Assembly (NCBI RefSeq): GCF_027484205.1
Contig: NZ_JAIXUB010000019.1
Span: 62,001 to 126,000, forward strand
DNA: 64,000 bases
Source: Flavobacterium sp.
GTDB taxonomy: Bacteria; Bacteroidota; Bacteroidia; Flavobacteriales; Flavobacteriaceae
Reading direction: 5' to 3'
Shown here: positions 53,997 to 61,099 of the stretch, piece by piece
How the letters are laid out: the number at the start of each line of letters is the position of its first letter
Numbering within the stretch: position 1 is the stretch's first letter
Notes under the pieces: model-generated
What the model saw: only the letters and a program-made list of their open reading frames with translations
Database searches by the model: none
What the model was told of the DNA's origin: nothing
Translations under genes and position numbers: made by a program

Positions 53997-54116
53997 TAGG
54001 TTTTTACCTAATAAGTTGAAATACTACAAATTATATGGTTTAAGTGAAATAAATTGTTATTTTAGCAAGAGAATAGGCGTGTAGGGAAAACACCTAAACA
54101 AATAGGGTTTTACCTA
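53997..54116. promoter_or_regulatory. Three TAGG...CCTA palindromes between the divergent operons
   Basis: TAGGTTTTTACCTA (53997-54010), TAGGGAAAACACCTA (54082-54096) and TAGGGTTTTACCTA (54103-54116). The outer two are extended by flanking A/T (AATA...AATA direct similarity). Sites two and three are about 20 bp apart centre to centre. Site three lies about 35 bp upstream of CATCTTTG (54141-54148), a near-match -7 box for the plus-strand operon. These are good candidates for the binding sites of the NarL-type regulator encoded at 56339. Confidence 0.7.
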
Positions 54117-54179
54117 ATAGAAGTTAGAAGTAATAAATGGCATCTTTGCTACAGTTATTAACCCTTAAAACTATAAATT

Positions 54180-54944
54180 ATGAAGAAATTATTTTTAACT
54201 TTTATTGTTGTCTTGAGTGTATTCGGAAATGTTAAAGCTCAAAACTGTTCAGAAAACATTATTTATGTAAAGAAAAGGTTAGTAGGAAACCAATCAGTTT
54301 GGGAGGAAACTAATAGAAACTATATTTGTGAAAATCAACCTGAGGATTTTACTGTTGATTTGAATAAAATGGAAAAGTTAGAAATTCCAAATTGGTTGAA
54401 AGCTAATTCTTTTTGTATAAATTTTGATAAGTCTTTTGAATTAATTCATAATACACATCAATTAGATATAAATAATGATGTTCATAAAAGATATATTATT
54501 GCTGCGGATTATGAGATTATTGTAAAAAAGAATTTTTATGGAATAGTATTTCAAGATTTAAAAATTGGACTAAATGATGTTGATATTACAAGAATTGATC
54601 AATCAAAATATTACAGCAATTATAAAAGAGCAATTGATAAAAATATTTTTCATGGAGTAAAACTTAAAAGTACAGATGGATTTATTTTGGGAAGTCATAA
54701 TTTTTCAGCTCCACTTTTGTTGAGTATCATTGAAAAAATTGAGAAACAAACCAATGAAGAAGCATTGGATGAAAAAATATGTTTTTTTCAATTTACTTTT
54801 ATTGAAGAGGATACTAAAGCAGTTATGAAAGTTACATATAAAAATCAAACACTTTACTATGATTTTTCAGATGAACCAGGTAGAAAATCTTTGAAAACAA
54901 TTAAAAATGTTTCAAAGAATGAAATAATAAAAAACAGCTTATAA
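54180..54944 (+). CDS. Secreted protein of unknown function, first gene of a two-component operon
   Basis: 254 residues. Signal peptide MKKLFLTFIVVLSVFGNVKA, cut before QNC. The mature part is mixed alpha/beta (KFEL-type strands, DFTVDLNKMEKLEIPNWLKA, KRYIIAADYEIIVKKNFYGI, CFFQFTFIEEDTKAVMKVTY) with a few cysteines. There is no recognisable family. It lies 8 bp before a 7-TM gene, and is followed by a kinase and a regulator, so it could be a periplasmic input or output component of that signalling chain. Confidence 0.72.
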   Translation: MKKLFLTFIVVLSVFGNVKAQNCSENIIYVKKRLVGNQSVWEETNRNYICENQPEDFTVDLNKMEKLEIPNWLKANSFCINFDKSFELIHNTHQLDINNDVHKRYIIAADYEIIVKKNFYGIVFQDLKIGLNDVDITRIDQSKYYSNYKRAIDKNIFHGVKLKSTDGFILGSHNFSAPLLLSIIEKIEKQTNEEALDEKICFFQFTFIEEDTKAVMKVTYKNQTLYYDFSDEPGRKSLKTIKNVSKNEIIKNSL

Positions 54945-54952
54945 ATTTAATA

Positions 54953-55585
54953 ATGATACAATTCTTAAACCCAATTAAAATTATTGTTTTACTAACTTTT
55001 TTAGTTGGGTTACTTTTTTTGAATTACAAAAATAGCACTCATTTTAAATTGCTTTGTATTTTATTTATTTGTTTTATTAATGAGTATGTTGCTCTGATAT
55101 TAAAATATAAAGACTTATCTATTGATAATTTATTTAATGTAAATATTTTAATTCATAATTCGTTGTGGATTTTTATTATCGGTTCATTTTTTAGTAAAAA
55201 GTATTCAAATAGCGTTTTAGTTGTACACTTAATTTTTTGTGTTATAAATATGTTCTTCTTTGAAGGCTATTCTAAATTTGACTACTATAGTTTTGTTTTT
55301 GGCGCGTTATTGTATACCGTTCTATTTATTTATCTAAGCTTTATTAAGTTGAAGAATGATGACTTATTTTTTTTTCAATCTAATATTTATATATTGATGT
55401 TTGCACCTGTATTGTTTTTTTTAGGATTGAGTTTTATGTTTAGTTTTAAATCAAAAGAACTTACATCAACTGAAGTTTTTTTTGGAATTAAGTTGTATAA
55501 ATTTATTAATTACTTCGTAAACATTTTTTATTATTTTTTCATAAACTTATACATTTTTAAAGAAAAAAAGAAAGCTTATGTATGA
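54953..55585 (+). CDS. Seven-TM membrane protein, candidate sensor for the adjacent kinase
   Basis: 210 residues, almost wholly hydrophobic, with seven predicted helices at about 8-24, 30-50, 64-80, 87-103, 110-130, 142-163 and 180-202. The C-terminus is short and positive (FKEKKKAYV). The histidine kinase gene starts 8 nt before its stop. The kinase itself has no sensor domain, so this protein may supply the missing input, in the manner of 7TM sensor modules that are usually fused to kinases. No family can be named with certainty. Confidence 0.72.
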   Translation: MIQFLNPIKIIVLLTFLVGLLFLNYKNSTHFKLLCILFICFINEYVALILKYKDLSIDNLFNVNILIHNSLWIFIIGSFFSKKYSNSVLVVHLIFCVINMFFFEGYSKFDYYSFVFGALLYTVLFIYLSFIKLKNDDLFFFQSNIYILMFAPVLFFLGLSFMFSFKSKELTSTEVFFGIKLYKFINYFVNIFYYFFINLYIFKEKKKAYV

Positions 55586-56336
55586 TATTGCTATAGGAAT
55601 TATAATTGGCTTTTTACTTGTATGTATAGTTGTAATTTTTTGTGCGATAACAATAAAACTCTACATAAAAAAAGTAAAAGAACACAACCAAAAAGAAATA
55701 GCTTTTCAAAAGTCACTTAACGAAACTATTCTTGAAACTCAAGAACAAGTTTTAAACAATATCTCGCAAGATTTACATGACGATGCAGGACAACAATTAA
55801 CCTACATTAACTTTCAATTAGAAAACCTAAAACTTGATTCACCAGAGTTGCAATCGTTATTGGAACCAGTTTCGCAATCGGTTAGTAACTTGTCTAGTTC
55901 TATTAGAAGTATTAGTCATTCTTTGAACAATCAGTTGTTGTTGCAGCAAGACTTGTTTAAAGCCATCGAAAATGAAGTAGAACGTTTGCAAAAAAATCCT
56001 AAAGTGACGATTACTTTTAAGCAAGAAAGTGACTCAAAAAAAGTATTTTCTGCCAATGAAAAGATTGTAATTTATCGTATTTTTCAGGAAGTCATCAATA
56101 ATGCTTTTAAACATGCTAAAGCCAAAAAGATTTCGATTATACTAAAAACAACACCTCAATTCTCAATGACGATTATTGATAATGGTAAGGGTTTTGACAA
56201 GGAAAAACTCAACAATAAAGCCACTCTTGGATTGCAAAATATGATTAATCGTGCCACCATTATTGGCTATAACTTAACGGTGCAATCAGAAGTAGGAGTT
56301 GGCACCACCATAATAGTAAACGAAACCCAAAATTGA
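55578..56336 (+). CDS. NarL-type sensor histidine kinase (HisKA_3) without periplasmic sensor
   Basis: 252 residues. One N-terminal transmembrane helix (IGIIIGFLLVCIVVIFCAIT) is followed directly by a dimerisation/phosphoacceptor domain, NISQDLHDDAGQQLTYINFQ (H-box His, HisKA_3 type). The ATPase domain has RIFQEVINNAFKHAKAKKIS (N-box), TIIDNGKGFDKEKL and TLGLQNMINRATIIGYNLTV (G-boxes). All catalytic motifs are intact. Its start overlaps the 7-TM gene by 8 nt and its stop lies close to the regulator start. With only a short membrane anchor it must receive signals from a partner. Confidence 0.9.
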   Translation: MYDIAIGIIIGFLLVCIVVIFCAITIKLYIKKVKEHNQKEIAFQKSLNETILETQEQVLNNISQDLHDDAGQQLTYINFQLENLKLDSPELQSLLEPVSQSVSNLSSSIRSISHSLNNQLLLQQDLFKAIENEVERLQKNPKVTITFKQESDSKKVFSANEKIVIYRIFQEVINNAFKHAKAKKISIILKTTPQFSMTIIDNGKGFDKEKLNNKATLGLQNMINRATIIGYNLTVQSEVGVGTTIIVNETQN

Positions 56337-56338
56337 TT

Positions 56339-56995
56339 ATGGAAAAAATTAAACTTTGCCTCATTGATGATCATGCTATTGTCCGACATGGACTTAAAGA
56401 ATTGTTAGAAAAAATCAGTAATTTCGAAGTCATTCACGAGTTTGATAGTGGTGAAGAGTTTCTGGAAACCTTGCCACTGCAACCACTACCAGATATGTAT
56501 ATTCTAGATTATTCTATGCCTAATATGAATGGACTTGAAGTATTACAAGCATTGGAAGAGAAAGAAGAGGAATATAAAGTCATGTTGTTAACCCAACATT
56601 TTGACGAACAAATTATTAATGATGCGTATCATCATGGAGCAAGAGGTTTTTTGCATAAGAATTGTACGGCGCATGACTTGAAGTTTGCTATTGAAAATAT
56701 AGTAACTATTGGGTATAATAATGTCACTGAGATTTTAAAAAGAATCAGAAATCATCAATCGAGTGATAAAGAAAGTAAAGAACCTATTGTGCTTTCAAAA
56801 AGAGAATTAGATTTTTTAACTTTAGTCTGCGATGAAAGAGAACTAACCTATGAGCAAATGGCTGACATCATGAATCTTTCTGTCAAATCAATTGAATCTT
56901 ACAGAGCGGCTTTATTTGAAAGGTTCAATATCAAATCGAAAGTAGGATTGGTTTTGTTTTCATTTAAATATAAATTAACGGAACCTTTTTTGTAA
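56339..56995 (+). CDS. NarL/FixJ-type response regulator
   Basis: 218 residues from the ATG at 56339; a TTG at 56333 overlaps the kinase stop. The receiver domain has the acidic pair LCLIDDHAIVRHGLKELLEK, the phosphoacceptor Asp in DMYILDYSMPNMNGLEVLQA, the Thr in VMLLTQHFDE and the Lys in GFLHKNC. The C-terminal LuxR-type helix-turn-helix is VLSKRELDFLTLVCDERELT then YEQMADIMNLSVKSIESYRA. It is the cognate partner of the upstream kinase. The TAGG...CCTA palindromes in front of the operon are its likely sites, giving autoregulation and control of the divergent envelope operon. Confidence 0.92.
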   Translation: MEKIKLCLIDDHAIVRHGLKELLEKISNFEVIHEFDSGEEFLETLPLQPLPDMYILDYSMPNMNGLEVLQALEEKEEEYKVMLLTQHFDEQIINDAYHHGARGFLHKNCTAHDLKFAIENIVTIGYNNVTEILKRIRNHQSSDKESKEPIVLSKRELDFLTLVCDERELTYEQMADIMNLSVKSIESYRAALFERFNIKSKVGLVLFSFKYKLTEPFL

Positions 56996-57029
56996 AATCT
57001 CATCATAAAAAGTCAGCCAAAGAATTTTC

Positions 57030-57570
57030 GATTTATTTTCTCGCAAAGCTACAAAGACGCAAAGAAAATTTAAATAAGACTTTGTGATACTTTGTGTACA
57101 AAAAAATCCACCGCAAAGCCACAAAGGCGCGAAGAGAATTCTAAAAAAAACTTTGTGATGCTTTGTGTCAAACTTCGTGAAACTTTGTGTTAAAAAAAAA
57201 ACGCCACAGATTCACAGATTTATTTTCTCGCAAAGACACAAAGGCGCAAAGGAAATTCTAAAAACAACTTTGTGATACTTTGTGTCAAACTCCGTGTAAC
57301 TTTGTGAAACTAAAAAAAACGCCACAGATTCACATATTTATTTTCTCGCAAAGGCATAAAGGCGCAAAGAGAATTCTAAAAATAACTTTGTGAAACGAAA
57401 AAAACACTGCAAATTATTCTATGCAATCTATCCAGAGCAAAGCGACTTTATGTTCAAAGAAAATCTATGCTTCGTAGCCTGCACTGAGCTAGTCGAAGTG
57501 TGGTTAAAAAACCTCGTGATACTTTGTGTACCAAAAAAATCCATCACAAATCCTCAGGTTTTTGTATTTA
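57030..57570. repeat. Tandem intergenic repeats (CGCAAAGGCGCAAAG / CTTTGTG modules)
   Basis: About four diverged units of 100-140 bp. Each runs ttttctcgcaaag...cgcaaag, aattctaaaa, then actttgtgatactttgtg. The last part adds attctatgcaatctatcc, caaagcgactttatgttc and the hairpin CACTGAGCTAGTCGAAGTG (57482-57500). The 95-bp tail is about 90 percent identical to 60760-60860. The 679-bp gap 56996-57674 holds no convincing gene. Confidence 0.8.
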
Positions 57571-57674
57571 ATCATTGAAAAAAGACGGTATATTGAAAAA
57601 CAAATTTCAACTACTATGAGTATTTTTTTTATATTTGAAAAAATTAAGATAAAAAAGAACTAAACTTTAATAAC

Positions 57675-58193
57675 ATGGAAAACAATCAAATCATTCGCAC
57701 ACTAGATACTAACGGAGATAAAGAAACAAATCTAAAAAATGTAGCTACTACTTTAATGACCAAACTTAAAAATCAATTTGGAAGTACGCATACTGTTTCT
57801 GCTGGAGAATTTGGGGTTTTTGATAAAGATTGGACGCATGAAATCAAAATTAGAAAAGGCGATAAAATTGGAGCTGAGGTTACATTAAAATGGGAGGAAA
57901 CTAAACCAACGGTTCTTACAATAGATGTTGATCAATCTTCAAAAATGGGTTCGATGATTACTTATGGCGTTTTGTTTCCTTTTGCAATTGTTGGAGCTTA
58001 TTTAGGGTACAATGATATGGCACCTTTAGCATTTTTACCTGGACAGAAAATCGCAGGAGGTTTAGGAGGATTAATCGCACTTATTCCAGGATTATTGGTT
58101 GTATATGTTTTAAAATCATTATTATTAAAGAACGAAAAAGAAGAAAACAAGCAATTGGTGAGCGATGTTGTAAATGCTTGCAAAAATGAATAA
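57675..58193 (+). CDS. Membrane protein of unknown function, first of a three-gene cluster
   Basis: 172 residues. The N-terminal 100 residues are soluble alpha/beta (TLMTKLKNQFGSTHTVSAGE, WTHEIKIRKGDKIGAEVTLK, TVLTIDVDQSS). Two transmembrane helices follow (SMITYGVLFPFAIVGAYLGY and GLGGLIALIPGLLVVYVLKS) and a short charged tail. There is no signal peptide, so the soluble part is probably cytosolic. The next gene starts 8 nt before its stop. No family was recognised. Confidence 0.7.
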   Translation: MENNQIIRTLDTNGDKETNLKNVATTLMTKLKNQFGSTHTVSAGEFGVFDKDWTHEIKIRKGDKIGAEVTLKWEETKPTVLTIDVDQSSKMGSMITYGVLFPFAIVGAYLGYNDMAPLAFLPGQKIAGGLGGLIALIPGLLVVYVLKSLLLKNEKEENKQLVSDVVNACKNE

Positions 58194-58857
58194 GTTTTTT
58201 AAAATTGGTTGTTTAGTTGTTGTCGTTTTTGTTGTAATAGCTATTATAGGTGTTACAATAGAAAAATGGAATGATGCACCAACGCAATCTATTGCTTTTT
58301 TAAATTCTAGCACCGTGACAAGATCGGTAACATTGGAACGAATTGGTAAAGATGGAAAACTTTCTGATATGTACACGGTTGATAGTACTGTTGAACCAAA
58401 TCAGACTTTAATTGAAAAAGTACCAGAAGGCAATTATAAAATTAGTGTTTGGAATCTTGACAAAAACTTATACAAATCAACGGAGTGTACAATTACTCTT
58501 AAAAATCCGAAAGAATCAAACTATCAACTTTATCGGTTTGATCTTGCCATGGATAAGATTTATACAATCGTTAATCTTAATGCCTTGTATGAAGGAAATT
58601 CATTTGCCGATTACATGTCGAAAGCTGTAGGAACGAAACATGAAAAACTTAAAATTGAAAAATTTTATGATGGTAGTTCTCTATTCTTTGTTCCTGAGAC
58701 GTACACTTTTCGAACATTTGTTGATTTGGAAGACAAAATTCCAACTAAAGTTAAATATGGCGAAGTAGTTTATGGATTATTTGAATTTCCAAAAACGCTA
58801 CCCGAAGATCAAATTCAAGAGACACTTTTCGATAAGATTAGTAAAAAGATAGAATAA
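58186..58857 (+). CDS. Membrane-anchored protein of unknown function
   Basis: 223 residues from the ATG at 58186, overlapping the upstream gene by 8 nt; an ATG at 58174 is possible. One N-terminal transmembrane helix (FFKIGCLVVVVFVVIAIIGV) precedes a periplasmic beta-rich domain (RSVTLERIGKDGKLSDMYTV, IEKVPEGNYKISVWNLDKNL) that looks like a transthyretin- or carboxypeptidase-regulatory-like unit. A mixed C-terminal part follows. The function is unknown; it is cotranscribed with its neighbours. Confidence 0.68.
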   Translation: MNKFFKIGCLVVVVFVVIAIIGVTIEKWNDAPTQSIAFLNSSTVTRSVTLERIGKDGKLSDMYTVDSTVEPNQTLIEKVPEGNYKISVWNLDKNLYKSTECTITLKNPKESNYQLYRFDLAMDKIYTIVNLNALYEGNSFADYMSKAVGTKHEKLKIEKFYDGSSLFFVPETYTFRTFVDLEDKIPTKVKYGEVVYGLFEFPKTLPEDQIQETLFDKISKKIE

Positions 58858-58878
58858 GATTTTTACAAATTTATATCA

Positions 58879-59490
58879 ATGAAAACAGATCAATATATTT
58901 ACGTTGCACAACATTCCGATGGAATAAAAAAAGCGTTGCGAAATATTGCAATACTTCTTGTAATTAGTGTTTTGGCTATGATAGTGGCTCAGTTTTTTTA
59001 CGAAGGCAGAGTGCATGATGCTGTGGTGTATAAAAGAGGAATGCGATTGAATGTGGAAGTAGGATGGCCAGCAACAATAAATGCTATTGCTAGTTGGGGT
59101 TTAGTTATATCTTCGTTAGGATTAGTTTATCTATTTTTCAAGCAAGACTTAAAAAGACCACCATTAGCAGTTTCTAACGATGGGTTATTTATTAATCAAC
59201 AAATTTTTCGCAATGCTTTTGTGCCATGGAATGAAATTGAAAGTGTAGAATTGCGAGGTCATATTTCTAGCCCAGTTATGCGTGTGTTTTTTAAAGATGC
59301 ATCTACAGTTTTAAAAGGTCAATCTTTTATCTTAAAGTCAATAGCCAATGCCACATTAAAATCAAATCCAAGTATCGGAATTTCTAAAGATGAGGTTATA
59401 GGCGATTTGGTTGTTATGTTTGATTTTATTTCAGAAAAAGGTGTAACGACAAAAGAACAAATGGCAGGACGTTCAAAAAATAACAGTTAA
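58879..59490 (+). CDS. Membrane protein with a PH-like domain
   Basis: 203 residues. Two transmembrane helices lie at about 21-40 (IAILLVISVLAMIVAQFFYE) and 66-87 (AIASWGLVISSLGLVYLFF). A C-terminal domain, PPLAVSNDGLFINQQIFRNA then FVPWNEIESVELRGHISSPV and MRVFFKD, has the strand-turn-strand pattern of bacterial PH (bPH/YdbS-like) domains. It is probably cytosolic and membrane-facing. Third gene of the cluster, 21 bp after the previous one. Role unknown. Confidence 0.7.
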   Translation: MKTDQYIYVAQHSDGIKKALRNIAILLVISVLAMIVAQFFYEGRVHDAVVYKRGMRLNVEVGWPATINAIASWGLVISSLGLVYLFFKQDLKRPPLAVSNDGLFINQQIFRNAFVPWNEIESVELRGHISSPVMRVFFKDASTVLKGQSFILKSIANATLKSNPSIGISKDEVIGDLVVMFDFISEKGVTTKEQMAGRSKNNS

Positions 59491-59546
59491 TAGATTGCTA
59501 ATTAATTAAAAATAATTCTATAGTAAGTGTAAAGCTTTTTTTTGAT

Positions 59547-59765
59547 TGGATTTTGCTGTGCAACATCCATCAAAGCTCCGCTTTGAAAATACTATATAAA
59601 AGAAAAAACGCTCAAGCAAGCTTAGCGTTTTTATGGTGATTGATTATTTTGTTTTAGTTTAATAATAACTTTCACGAATGGATTTTGCTACGCAACATCC
59701 ATCAAAGCTCCGCTTTGAAAATACTATATAAAAGAAAAAACGCTCAAGCAAGCTTAGCGTTTTTT
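59547..59765. repeat. Two direct copies of an 86-bp hairpin-containing unit
   Basis: Copies at 59547-59632 and 59679-59765 share tggattttgct-g-caacatcc, atcaaagctccgctttgaaa (itself a hairpin), atactatataaaag and aaaaaacgctcaagcaag. Only the second keeps the long right arm that completes the tRNA-side hairpin. Confidence 0.85.
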
Positions 59766-59781
59766 CTTTTATATAGTATTT
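59719..59781 (-). terminator. Exceptionally long hairpin terminator behind tRNA-Arg
   Basis: A perfect 26-bp inverted repeat (59719-59744 with 59756-59781, outer arm AAATACTATATAAAAG, inner arm AAAAAACGCT) with an 11-nt loop CAAGCAAGCTT. It starts 6 nt after the tRNA 3' end on the minus strand. The inner stem plus T-run alone would terminate. Confidence 0.85.
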
Positions 59782-59786
59782 ATTCG

Positions 59787-59860
59787 TGACCTCGACTGGA
59801 TTCAAACCAGTAACCTTCTGAGCCGTAATCAGATGCGCTATTCAGTTGCGCCACGAGGCC
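59787..59860 (-). tRNA. tRNA-Arg (anticodon ACG)
   Basis: 74 nt. The acceptor stem GGCCTCG pairs with CGAGGTC (one G-U). D-arm is GCGC...GCGC, anticodon stem TCTGA/TCAGA with loop TTACGGC, T-arm ACTGG-TTTGAAT-CCAGT, and discriminator A. The CCA end is not encoded. The anticodon ACG is normally deaminated to ICG and reads CGN codons. Confidence 0.95.
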
Positions 59861-59873
59861 TTTTTTGTGGGTG

Positions 59874-59903
59874 CAAATATAAGTATATTTGTGTAACTTG
59901 CAA
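59874..59903 (-). promoter_or_regulatory. Promoter of tRNA-Arg
   Basis: On the minus strand TTG (59903-59901), 19 bp, TATATTTG (59881-59874), 13 bp before the tRNA 5' end. It is a full consensus match. Confidence 0.75.
59884..59891 (+). promoter_or_regulatory. -7 box of apt
   Basis: TATATTTG, 39 bp before the chosen apt start, with TTG at 59865-59867 (16-bp spacing). It is interleaved with the divergent tRNA promoter. Confidence 0.5.
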
Positions 59904-59930
59904 ATCAAATTTACTTTAAAATTTAAAAAT

Positions 59931-60443
59931 ATGCCACTAAAAAAGTACATCCGTGATATTCAGGATTTTCCAAAACCAGGAATTGGATTCAAAGACATTA
60001 CTCCGTTGCTTAATGACCCAATAGCAAGACAAGAAACTCTAGCGATATTACTTTCAAGTTTAAAAGATAAAAAAATTGATAAAGTAATTGGAGTAGAAAG
60101 TAGAGGTTTCTTTTTTGGAATTCTTCTCGCAGAAGCTTTACATGCAGGTTTTATACCTGTTCGTAAACCAAATAAACTGCCATTCGAAACGATTTCTGCT
60201 ACTTACGATTTAGAGTATGGCACAGACACACTAGAAATTCATATCGATGCAATTGAAAAAGGTGATAAAGTATTGATTCACGATGATGTTTTAGCTACAG
60301 GTGGAACTGCAAAAGCTGTTTGCGAACTTGTAGAACGATTAGGCGGAGAAATAGTTCAATGTAATTTTCTAATGGAATTGTCTTTTTTAAATGGAAGAGA
60401 CAAATTAGGAACTAACGAAATTTTTGCCGCAATGACTTATTAA
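59931..60443 (+). CDS. apt: Adenine phosphoribosyltransferase
   Basis: 170 residues from the ATG at 59931, the normal length. Starting at 59889 would add 14 residues and lie inside the promoter. It converts adenine plus PRPP to AMP, purine salvage in the cytosol. Motifs are the N-terminal IRDIQDFPKPGIGFKDITPL, VIGVESRGFFFGILLAEALH, FIPVRKPNKLPFETISATYD and the PRPP-binding motif VLIHDDVLATGGTAKAVCEL. A 47-aa gene converges on it with a 4-nt overlap. Confidence 0.97.
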   Translation: MPLKKYIRDIQDFPKPGIGFKDITPLLNDPIARQETLAILLSSLKDKKIDKVIGVESRGFFFGILLAEALHAGFIPVRKPNKLPFETISATYDLEYGTDTLEIHIDAIEKGDKVLIHDDVLATGGTAKAVCELVERLGGEIVQCNFLMELSFLNGRDKLGTNEIFAAMTY

Positions 60444-60583
60444 TCATTGGCACGACAAGTAACATAATAACGATAAGCAATAAGAGCCAATTGCCACTTT
60501 TTAGCTTTAGCCAAATCCAATTGCTGTTTGGTAAAACTTGGTAGTAATAACTTGTTGATTTTTGCTAAGACTTTGAACATCAT
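60440..60583 (-). CDS. Conserved-looking 47-aa basic protein
   Basis: 47 residues: MMFKVLAKINKLLLPSFTKQ, then QLDLAKAKKWQLALIAYRYY and VTCRAND. It is basic and helical. I remember very similar short proteins (M-F-K-x-L-A-K-I-N-K start, K-K-W-Q-L-A ending in Y-x-x-T-x-R-A) in other Flavobacteriaceae, sometimes named SsrA-binding protein; that name is not supported by the sequence. Its stop overlaps the apt stop by 4 nt in convergent orientation. The clean amphipathic composition and apparent conservation speak for a real gene despite its size. Either of two adjacent ATGs may be the start. Confidence 0.65.
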   Translation of the reverse strand: MMFKVLAKINKLLLPSFTKQQLDLAKAKKWQLALIAYRYYVTCRAND

Positions 60584-60654
60584 TTTTTTGCAAAGATAGT
60601 TTTTTTATTTTTTTTAATTTAATTGGTTTATAAAATTCTATATTTCAAAAAAGT

Positions 60655-60990
60655 AACCGAGATTACGCAGATTACTTATTTCTCTCGCGAAGGCGCAAAG
60701 AAAATTCTAAAAAACAATTCTGTGAAACAAAAGAATCCACTTCAATTTCGCAAATTATTCTTTGTAATCTATCAAGAGCAAAGCGACTTTATGTTCGAAG
60801 AAAATCTATGCTTCGTAGCCTGCACTGAGCTAGTCGAAGTGTGGTTAAAAAAAACATTTTCAAACTTTGTGTCAAACTTCGCGAAACTTTGTGAAACAAA
60901 AAAACGTCACAGATTACTTATTTCTCTCGCAAAGGCGCAAAGGCGCAAAAGATTTAAGTATTGCGAAACTTTGTGAAAAAAAAACGTCAC
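60655..60990. repeat. Intergenic repeat block related to that at 57 kb
   Basis: It contains tctctcgc-aaggcgcaaag, aattctaaaa, caaagcgactttatgttc, the hairpin CACTGAGCTAGTCGAAGTG (60823-60841), then cttcgcgaaactttgtgaaac and a second cgcaaaggcgcaaag. The 516-bp gap 60584-61099 holds only this block and a terminator. Confidence 0.8.
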
Positions 60991-61031
60991 CGATTCTAAT
61001 TTAAATCCGTAATAATATTTAATTTTTCTTT

Positions 61032-61076
61032 CCATAAAAAATGCCCCAAATAGTGTCTAACTTTTTGGGGCATTTT
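61032..61076 (-). terminator. Terminator of the M56-partner operon
   Basis: AAAATGCCCCAAA (61037-61049) pairs with TTTGGGGCATTTT (61064-61076). Reading minus, the stem ends in TTTTTT. It lies 24 bp after the stop at 61100. Confidence 0.9.
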
Positions 61077-61099
61077 CAATTACGAATGATATTTAGTTT

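Noticed and set aside
57390..57578. Frame over the repeat block at 57.4 kb, and a similar one at 60.62-60.98 kb
   Set aside because: Both encode the same odd peptide only because they lie in copies of the same repeat (shared CTELVEVWLK part). The sequence is explained by the repeat.
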